DNA of 64,000 bases, from the NCBI GenBank assembly GCA_003118195.1, contig BEXV01000119.1, positions 275,798 through 339,797 of the forward strand. The letters run 5' to 3'. The notes beneath the pieces were generated by a model. That model ran no database searches, was not told the origin of the DNA, and saw nothing but the letters and a program-made list of their open reading frames with translations. Below, piece after piece: positions 56,401 through 64,000 of this stretch. This DNA is from Hemicentrotus pulcherrimus. Its lineage: Eukaryota; Echinodermata; Echinoidea; Camarodonta; Strongylocentrotidae. Position 1 is the first letter of the stretch; each line of letters begins with the position of its first letter. A program made the translations under genes and the position numbers.

Positions 56401-59400
56401 GGCAGGACATATCAATGTTCAACTTAAGTAGATAGGTGATACATGCATTGGGTGACTTAAAACAAAATACAAGCAACTAGTCTCATTACATGATCATTCT
56501 GAAATATTTTCATCTGAATTATTCAGCAACAAAAAAAAACACAAAAACAAACGACAAACAAAAAACAAGCGACAAAAACCTCCCCAGTGTTGTAAAAAGA
56601 TCAACCCATCCGTTCTCCTCGAACTCATAGTTTTTCAAAACTGGTATCACTTCATATCTTGTGTTATTCTACCTGATATCTCATACTCTTGTCGAAATAT
56701 AAATGGTGACCATGCAAACACAGAATATTTCATGGGATTAAAACAAAATCAAAAGATTAAAAAAAAAATCCATCGATGAAAATAGAAACTTTCATTATGA
56801 AAAATAGCATTATTTCTAAGTTTCTTCAAAGTAAATTTTAATCTACAAATGAAAAAAAAAGGGTATTCAGTCAGTCTAGGTTGCTATCCATGCACAAACT
56901 CTCATTAGACCTTAATCTCGGCTAGAACGCTTTGCCGATGCCCCTTTGGTTCGCTAGTATCTTCATTTTGCTCGTTTTGATCATTATCTGTAGGTGTCAG
57001 CTCGCAGCCCTGTACATTGAATAAGGAAGGGTTGAGCATGTGAAGTAGAAAGCGTTAGAAGCAGTGATGCACGTTTGTGACCGTGCGAACATGCCCGTCA
57101 TGCTAGCCAACATAAGGCTTTAAGAGTCCAAACAGTCCTTGGTTGCAACTATTAAAGTACACCATGCTCATACCTCGCATGCAGTATCTGCAAGTCTGTG
57201 GAAACAGCGCTGTAGGTCATCAATGTTTTCACTCTTAACTTTAACTCGCTTTCACCATCAGCAAAACATGCACGAAACTGCTTTTGTTGACTTTCATCAC
57301 ATCTAATTAAAGCTGTACATTAAACAGATCCTACGGTTTGAGTGTAGAGTGTACATTTTTTTTTCATATTCAAAAGAAATGGAGACAGTTATAGTCTCTC
57401 AAGAAGAACATGTATTTAATAACACAAATAGAAGAAAACCATGTTTAAAAATAAAGAATTTACAACCCCAAACTTTATTTGTGAGTAAAATTAAGAGGTT
57501 GTATCATGCATGGATATTTTTCTTTCAAACAAAAACAGCCTTACATCTTAAAAGGCATGGGATTCAACCTCATTGCAGATTTGAACAAAGCCCTGCTTTT
57601 TCATGTCTTTTAACCCCCCCNATGTTTTTATTATTATGGTAAATGTATCTTCACATCTGAAATGTGTTAGAGGCTGAAGTAGCAAAAAATAAAATAAAAT
57701 AAGTTTGTCAGTGATCTACCCCTTCTGATTATTTATTCCTAATGATAAATTGTCTGTTCAGATCCACAAAGGCATTGACTATGAAGTAAAGTATAAGAGT
57801 TAACACCCCTCTAGGATCCAAACAAAATAAAAAGGGGAAAAAAGGATAACAAATGTCTTTAAAAGATATGATTTAGAGATTACCGTAAAACCATTTTTAA
57901 CACACAAATTTCTTCCCCTCACCCCCTTCTCTCTCTCTCTCTTTCTGTTTTCTTTTCCATTGTTGTACAAGTACATGCATACATTTTATCACAATGCAGC
58001 ACAAACACAGGCACATGATGTACGTGTCACAAACTAAAACTGAGAAAAAAATATCTGGTGTAATTCTATAACCTGCTGTTTTGAAATACAGCATATTGCA
58101 ACTTATCTCTATAGCGATAACCTGATTATCTTGAAAATTTACTCGGAAAGCATTATCATAATGGTCCTAACATTAAAGGTTTCCTATAGATGATGTAATA
58201 ACTAATAGTCCATCCTTTTTTTTAAACATTTAATTAACTATAAAAATAATAAATGTATACCGGTAGACCTTTTCACACACACTTAGTTTTCCTCAAAAGC
58301 GGTAGGCCCAAAACTCTTTCACACAGTTTTAAATCAGAATCAAATAAATTGAATGTTAGAAAACTCTGAATAAAATAGAAAAAACAATATCAGCACATGT
58401 AGCAGAAAGACTTTTCATGCAAAAATATTTGGTCTAATAAAAAATTTAAAAAACATGAGAAAGAGAATCTAAATTCTGTTTTCTGGTTAACCATGAATTA
58501 TATTTTTGTATTTCTTCGGCTAGGGGCATACATTATATAACAGTTACAAAACATCAACTTCTACTTTCAAACTGACAGTAACAACTTGAACTCATGCAGT
58601 GTAACATTTTCAGGGGCAAACTATAAAGAAACAAAATCAATCTTAGGCCAAGTCAAGGACTTTCATCAACTTCAGGGCCGCAAAAGAAAGCAAAGTCACT
58701 AGTAAAGCGGAAGCATCACATTTTTGGCTTTTAAAACGTGACTTCATTTTTAACGGGAGGAAAAGAAAAGAAATTCATGCTGGATTGAAGCAAAGGACAA
58801 CATGTTCTGAAGCGAAAAAGACAGGAAGAAAAGAGAGAAAGATTTTTTTTTTCTTGCGGATCTCTAGCAGTTTCAAGGGGAGAGGCGAAGGGGGAGAAAA
58901 GAAAGAGTTTGGGAACAAAATGCATGGCATACAAGTATGATATATATAGTACTTACACTTGGAAGAGAGTTATTTTTGTATGGTGAGTGCCCCATGAATT
59001 TCTACAGTTGAAAAGGACAGGGGGGAAAACACATTACACAATACCGAAAAAAAAATACCGTCAGCCGATCTAGTTCTACCCAGAAAAGCTACATGTAATC
59101 CAGGAATGGTACTAAATGAAACCATGACACTAATACACAGTTTATAATCACAATTCAGAGTAAGGAGTTTAAACAATCCTATTAAAAAATTATTTTTAAT
59201 TTTATTCCAATGTTTAGAATGGAACACATTACATGTACATGTACAAGTAGCTCCTTTGTTTTATTTTTTTATTTTTATCTTTACTTTGAGAAAACCTTTA
59301 AAATTCACACATGTACTGGTCCCATTCTTATCATTAATATGATTTATTGTTTTGACAGAGAGTTGTAATATTTCACAAGCATAAAATTTATTTCAACAAA

Positions 59401-62400
59401 TGTATGGAATATTGCCTGATGAAATAAGCAGTTTCATATCCTGACATTTTGAGAAAAAACAAGAAAGAAAGATTTGTTTCTTAATATTCAACACACCTGA
59501 CAAAAAAATAATTTTCAGATTTGTAAAAAAAAAATCTTTTAAACAAACATTAAAGAGAATATTTTGCTTCTTCATTATTGTTTCATTACAAAAATCCATA
59601 AAAAAAATGCCACAGAAACTTCCTTGAACCATGGAAGTCATTAGCCCAACCAGGGCAGTTTAAAGAAGAAAAAAGGGCAATTGTCCATGAACATAAAATG
59701 TTGTACACAAAATTGTGCACAATAATCATTGCACTTATTCATTGTTGATTCAGTTTTGTTTTATAATCAAATTCTTCTCATGCCTCGTGAGTTTTGTCAA
59801 GTCAACTAAGTCACCATTAAAATTAAAGGATAACATGCTTCCTCTAAAATACAAGCATTAGTAACAAAGAAAAAAAGGCAAGCACAATGCTAATCAAAAG
59901 AAAAGGAAAGTATACTAATTCATGCCAAGCTTATAAGTAGCAAATATACTACAACAAACTCAAAGTATAGACAGTTAAAATCATATAATATGTAACTTCC
60001 AAAGTTCCAAGAGAAAAGAAAACTTCAAATACAAAGGGGAAAAAAGCCCTATAAGAAGACAGACATAGGACAAAGATTTGTGAATGAAAAACTCTCACTT
60101 ATTTCTTCTAGCTACTGATCCCAGGGCTGAGTAGTGTAAATTCATATAGATTTACTTCATAAGAAAATTCTTTAGAAGTTGACAACATTTTTTTCTGGCT
60201 CAAACACTCTTGTGTTAATCATATTTTTCATGCACAGTTCACAATCTCGCACTTACGTTGTATGTTATCATTAAATATTCAAACCATTTTTGTTAAACAT
60301 CATGGTTTGTAAAGGCTTCATAAACATGAAAAAATACGAAAACTGCAAGTTCTAAATTTACAGCAACACTATTCAAAATGTTCATCTTTAATTACATTGT
60401 TAGCAGAGAACCAGAGGGCAAAAGACAACGTCTGAGAGTATTCAGATACTTATTTCAAGAACATTTCTGTATGAAAGTTGTTTGTTTGGCTTATTCTATA
60501 AAGGGAAATAAGTGGTTAGAGTATCTTGAATACGATGGGGAGGTTTCCAGACAAAAGATGATATAAGTTGGTTTTGAAGAGAAGGTTGAGTTCTGGGACA
60601 GGTGAAAAATGATTTGTGAGCTTTTTATTCTTATTACATGTTGGTCCGGAAGAGTAGGGTATCATCACTATGAACATGACTGACAAAGAAAGCGGACAAA
60701 ATATACAGTTCCTCATGTAGACAAAGGAACATCCCTTCACTGCTATTATGTAAAAATGTGTAGGACAGGTGTCACATGCATATTCACCTTTTTACATAAT
60801 AGCAGTGAAGGGATGTTCTTTTGTCTATCTGAGAAACTGTATATTTTGATCCGCTTTCTTTGTCCGCCATATTCATAGTGCATAGACAACAAATGCCCCC
60901 TGAAAATGGATGGCTCTTCAAATGCGTTAATATTCAAAATGTGACAAGTCACAGCTGAAGGTTGTGGCCCATACTTTCATGCCACATGTTTGTGTAGTCC
61001 CATATACACATTTTTCTGTAAAGTGCATGTGACATTAGCAAGACTGGGCCAATTTCGACGATTCCAAAACCTTACAGCATATTAAAACCATTACGTATGT
61101 GCTACGTAATCTACCTTTCAATATGCAATTGCATGACCAGCACAGGACTCAACTTTATCTTTGAATGATTTTGAGACAGGAGGGCACTAACGCTTTGGTT
61201 CTCAATACTAGTACATAAATAATGACTTAGACTGTTATTTAAACAAACCAACGACCTAATACTGATCATGATCCATGTTATTTTAAAACACAAATCTGGA
61301 GTGGATAAATAAACAATCTTCTTTACCACTTTTATGAAAGAAAAAACAAAAATCATACTCAAACAACTTATAGGCATTCTCTCTTATGCAACGTGCAGAC
61401 AGGCTCTTGGTACAGGTAAAGTTTTAATAAGTTAATTAAGAAAAAATATCTGGTTCCATATAATTCAGGATGTATTTCTCATAGGTGAAATTCCATGACA
61501 CATTTTCTTTTCCAAAAAAGAAAGGTTCAATTCCTAAAGGGCTTAGAGAAAGTAGTTTTACAGTCATTTCTAACACTACAGAAATAAAAAGAAACAAAAG
61601 TCAAAGAAGAAGAAAGAGAAAGAGAGAGTGTGTCAAAGAGAAAAAAACTCAGAAAGTGACAGATATAAAAAAAAATTGCACTTAAAGTTTCATTAAACTT
61701 CATTCATCTCCAAAAGTTGATACTACATTTAGGATTAAGTATAAAAGTGATTGAAGATATTTTTGACCTCTTTCTGTCATTTCTGATACATGAAGTGTCT
61801 TTTTGTGGTTAACTTTCCACACAAGCTTTCTCTCGTTCAATTCTCTCTCATTTTGAAATAATTTCTTTAAATACAATTCTTTATCACAATTTGTTTCTTC
61901 TTCATTCTTAAAGATGCAAATATCCAACAGAAACGTGCACGCTCAAAATTAGAAGAAGACAAAAAAAGAGTGCAAAATTTCTATGAATTATACTCGAATC
62001 AGATTTGAGATTCAACATTATTTAACTCAAGATGCAGAAAACCAGTTAGGCAAAGTACAGCTGAACACTGCAACACATTATTAACATCTTTGTAAAATCT
62101 CAGACACATGCATTGACAGAACTGTATGCAAAGTACTCTTTACTTCTGTCAAGTTTGAACTTAATGATTGAATTTTAGTTGTGTTTAAAAGCAACTGCAA
62201 CAGGACCTAGAACACTGTTCTGTAGAATGTTACAATCAAGTTCTTGTTTTGACTCAACCAATGGGAATCCATATCAGCAGAATCCTCAATTCTGATTGGT
62301 CAAATAGCTGATGGATTACTAATGTTACGTTCACTGTGGTTGAAATCAAATTCAGCTCTTTCAAACTCGGCCAATGCATGGAATCCACATCTCAAGAATC

Positions 62401-63764
62401 CTCAATTCCGATTTGTCAATAGCTGAAGGCTTACTAATGTTGCATTTACAATGGTGGAGATCAACTTCAGTTCTATTTTTTACTCAACCAACAGAAATCC
62501 ATATCAGCAGAATCCTCTATTCTGATCGGTCAAAAGCTAATGGCTTACTATGTTACATTTACAATGGTTGAAGTCAACCTTCGCTCTTTTTTACTCAACC
62601 AATCAGGATCCACATCAGTTGTATCCTTGATTTTTATTGGTCAATATTTGTTGGTCAAAACTTGATGGTTTTCCCATATTACCTTCACAATACATTTAGC
62701 TTTCAATCTTGCATTATCTTAATCAATGCTATTCTGGCTTGCATCATCATAATCAATGCTATTCTGACCACGGGGAGACAAATGGAAAAGGAATAAGAGA
62801 ATGATTTCTATAATTGGCTAATTCTTCCTTTAATGAGAGCTCATTGAATTGCACATGGTCATGAAAATGGAGAGTCGAAATTAGGAAAATTTGAAGCAAA
62901 CAAAAACAAAAATATGAGACAAGCAAATAAAACATCAACGAGAAAGAAACACAAATCATAACACATTTTATGAGGCAATGGAAAGAAAATAGTCAAAATA
63001 TGGTGACATGTTGATATAAGACTTAGATGATCACGTGAACATGCTGGACTTCTTCATCAAACATGTAATATGCAATCCTGATGGTTCAAATCCAAACATT
63101 CTGGTTCCTTTTAGGATGGGTGATGTGTCTCATAATGAAAATTACTGTAGCTGAATAATGAACCTGAATCTAATTCCAAATTGCAGTTAGTAATCAAAAG
63201 CTGACAACATCAGCATTATTATTATCATTATTTTCCAGTGAACTCTGGGAGGTTCCTTGAGATGAATGATAAAAGATTAAAATATGTTTTTTTCAGTCTG
63301 CATTTTAATCAAAATATCCCTATCCTCACATGTCTTGCAGTATATTCCTAGAACTCTGAACCCCAATGGCACGACCTTGCTTTATTCTATTCCAAAATGT
63401 TACTCATACCAAATCCCTCCTAAGACTCCTATGGTACTACAAGAACATAAACGCAAGGTAAAGTGGTTCTACAATGATTGTAACCCGATCTTGACCCAGC
63501 ATAACAGTGAATGTGTGAATGAAACTAGTCTCTGCACAGAGGGTGACTCACGCCATGTATTTTTACAAGTGTAGCTGATGAAAGGAGCGTTCATACCTAG
63601 ATGATAACCATAATGGTGGGTGTCATCTTACCTGATATTTATTGAGGTCCATTCTCAGGACGTCCATTTTCTTGCCGATCTCTGCCAGCTGCCGGTCTAC
63701 ACTGGCAGGGTCTCCTAGAGTTGGGTTCTTAGTGTAAACCTCTCTCATTCTCTGTAGCCCCTCT
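53273..63764 (-). CDS. FNBP1L: Toca/CIP4 family F-BAR adaptor (3' exons)
   Basis: These proteins bend membranes with an F-BAR domain, bind Cdc42-GTP through HR1 and recruit N-WASP/dynamin through SH3 to drive actin assembly at endocytic sites. In the window the minus strand gives four exons: HR1 (63764-63632), Pro/Thr/Gln linker (54674-54469), SH3 start (53814-53732) and SH3 end with stop (53412-53273). HR1 shows MREVYTKNPTLGDPASV and SH3 shows GDGWTRVRR and EGYVPTTYIEYM, as in FNBP1, FNBP1L and TRIP10. Phases match throughout. The F-BAR exons lie beyond 64000. Invertebrates usually have one such gene, so the symbol stands for the family. It is tail to tail with hemicentin. Confidence 0.9.
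53732..53814 (-). CDS. FNBP1L: Toca/CIP4 exon: linker end and SH3 start
   Basis: 83 nt, phase 2 in, phase 1 out, donor gtaagt. It encodes SPGWGGQNSFDDQEEAIG, then KCRAIYEFT, the first SH3 strand. The acceptor is a tandem tagcag, so splicing could include or skip one Ser codon. Confidence 0.9.
54227..54420. mobile_element. MITE family C, copy 3 (best preserved)
   Basis: The ends are inverted: aataaagccc at the left and gggcttta at the right. 194 bp. It ends 49 bases from the linker exon of the F-BAR gene, close to its donor. Confidence 0.75.
54469..54674 (-). CDS. FNBP1L: Toca/CIP4 exon: Pro/Thr/Gln-rich linker
   Basis: 206 nt, phase 0 in, phase 2 out. It starts NYLAHAEGRPITTTPQSTPQ with three STPQ/GTPQ repeats, then an acidic, Ser-rich stretch to NSSGEPL. 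NYLAHAEG corresponds to the NEAWLSEVEG that follows HR1 in vertebrate FNBP1. Probably disordered. Confidence 0.88.
55798..55905 (-). repeat. Dispersed repeat family A, copy 3 (fragment)
   Basis: Reverse match to catgtttgtgtagtccca, gactgggccaattt and gatgattccaaaac blocks of 60896-61166, with an inserted taccggtaga stretch. Confidence 0.5.
56905..57009 (-). CDS. Candidate alternative last exon of Toca/CIP4
   Basis: On the minus strand a strong acceptor (cttctaac branch-like site, cccttccttattcaatgtacag) precedes 34 coding-like codons, GCELTPTDNDQNEQNEDTSE to HRQSVLAEIKV, then TAA at 56907-56905. ATTAAA follows 63 bases later (56842-56837). Phase 0 entry fits the HR1 exon or the candidate exon at 57233-57174. 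The C-terminal IKV fits a class II PDZ ligand. No homologue is recognised. Confidence 0.45.
   Translation of the reverse strand, partial: GCELTPTDNDQNEQNEDTSEPKGHRQSVLAEIKV
57174..57233 (-). CDS. Candidate alternative exon preceding the alternative end
   Basis: 60 nt, 20 codons in phase 0 (SENIDDLQRCFHRLADTACE), donor gtatga. The acceptor gttaag has a poor pyrimidine tract, so the 5' boundary is uncertain. The frame is open upstream only back to a TGA. It joins 57009 in frame across a 164-base intron. Confidence 0.35.
58957..59001 (-). CDS. Candidate 45-nt cassette microexon
   Basis: Acceptor ctgtccttttcaactgtag and perfect donor gtaagt flank 15 codons, KFMGHSPYKNNSLPS, open in phase 0 on both sides. 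This fits exactly between HR1 (ends phase 0) and the linker (starts phase 0). A Ser/Pro-rich insert is typical of regulated microexons, but no homologue is recognised. Confidence 0.45.
60666..60880. mobile_element. 215-bp fold-back MITE, copy 2
   Basis: Starts cactatgaacatgactgaca and ends with the near-complement ttcatagtg. The same length as copy 1 at 9235-9449. Confidence 0.8.
60896..61166 (+). repeat. Dispersed repeat family A, copy 2
   Basis: Aligns with 724-1015. It lies next to the fold-back MITE. Confidence 0.6.
62250..62700 (+). repeat. 114-bp tandem array with CCAAT motifs
   Basis: Units begin near 62252, 62365, 62482 and 62593. Each has ctcaaccaat or a variant, ccatatcagcagaatcctc, attctgattggtca and cttactaatgtt. 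Every unit thus carries direct and inverted CCAAT boxes. Confidence 0.75.
63632..63764 (-). CDS. FNBP1L: Toca/CIP4 exon: HR1 (Cdc42-binding) domain end
   Basis: 133 nt; one base completes a split codon, then EGLQRMREVYTKNPTLGDPA, SVDRQLAEIG and VLRMDLNKYQ. The KNP.LGDP turn and heptad pattern are those of HR1 coiled coils in FNBP1/TRIP10. Acceptor cgcttccag, donor gtaaga. Confidence 0.92.
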
Positions 63765-63937
63765 CTGGAAGCGCACAAAAATGAAATTTTGGATGACAGT
63801 CAATGTAATGTATATGTACTTCATCATCAGAAATGATACAAGAGAGACCTTGTTTTTTATTCTTTCTTTTGATAAAGTGATTTAAGATCATTACAATCAC
63901 CACTAATGCCATCACCAATTTTCATCTCCGTGAGCAA

Positions 63938-64000
63938 TTCCCCCCTCTCCCCCTCTCTCTCCCCCTCCCCCTCCTCCTCCTCCCCTCTCTCTCTCTCTCC
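63938..64000 (+). repeat. CT-rich low-complexity tract at window end
   Basis: Runs of cccctctc and ctcctcct to the last base. It sits upstream of the HR1 exon in the same gene's intron. Confidence 0.85.

Larger units (their letters stand above)
54675..63631 (-). other. 9-kb intron of the Toca/CIP4 gene
   Basis: Separates the HR1 and linker exons. It contains three exon-like segments on the same strand (56905-57009, 57174-57233, 58957-59001), a fold-back MITE (60666-60880), repeat family A copies and the 114-bp array. Otherwise AT-rich with nothing recognised. Confidence 0.7.

Overview
The window is animal nuclear DNA, most likely from an echinoderm such as a sea urchin. That is inferred from the AT-rich introns packed with short fold-back elements, tRNA-derived SINEs and satellite-like tandem arrays, plus deuterostome-type gene structures. 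It is a draft assembly with a 360-base N gap (32004-32363) and single Ns at 2868 and 57621. Two protein-coding genes lie tail to tail. No bacterial, phage or CRISPR-type system is present.

Gene 1 (+ strand, 457-42236, 5' end outside the window) is the C-terminal two-thirds or so of a hemicentin, a giant secreted extracellular-matrix protein. I resolve 46 exons that join in one frame through GT-AG introns, about 3,087 codons. In order they encode 23 I-set Ig domains (the first partial, 457-23544), six thrombospondin type 1 domains (25897-30390), a G2F/nidogen-like beta-barrel (31162-34458), eight calcium-binding EGF domains (35083-40462) and a fibulin-type C-terminal module ending in TAG at 42234-42236. 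Six TSP1, one G2F and eight EGF domains is the vertebrate hemicentin-1 layout as I recall it.

The Ig part carries six in-frame stop codons (1626, 4100, 5041, 7415, 11253, 17015) although no frameshift or broken splice site is visible. Both TGA codons sit on canonical Ig cysteines. All four TAA codons sit where the same domain, or a sister domain, expects tyrosine. This non-random pattern is the strongest anomaly in the window.

Gene 2 (- strand, 63764 down to 53273, 5' end outside the window) is the 3' part of a Toca/CIP4 family F-BAR adaptor (FNBP1/FNBP1L/TRIP10 type), which links membrane curvature and Cdc42 to N-WASP-driven actin assembly. The HR1 exon, a Pro/Thr/Gln linker exon and two SH3 exons are clear. 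The 9-kb intron after HR1 contains a phase-compatible 45-nt candidate microexon and a candidate pair of exons giving an alternative, SH3-less C-terminus.

The remainder is introns and about 11 kb of intergenic/UTR sequence. It holds several MITE families (one with piggyBac-like TTAA ends), LINE and SINE remnants, a 151-bp tandem array carrying direct AGGTCA half-sites, a 146-178 bp array at 46290-47240, a 114-bp array at 62250-62700, microsatellites, and two decayed duplicates of hemicentin exons. Hemicentin and FNBP1-type genes are also linked in human (HMCN2 and FNBP1 at 9q34.11, from memory), so the pairing may be ancient microsynteny.
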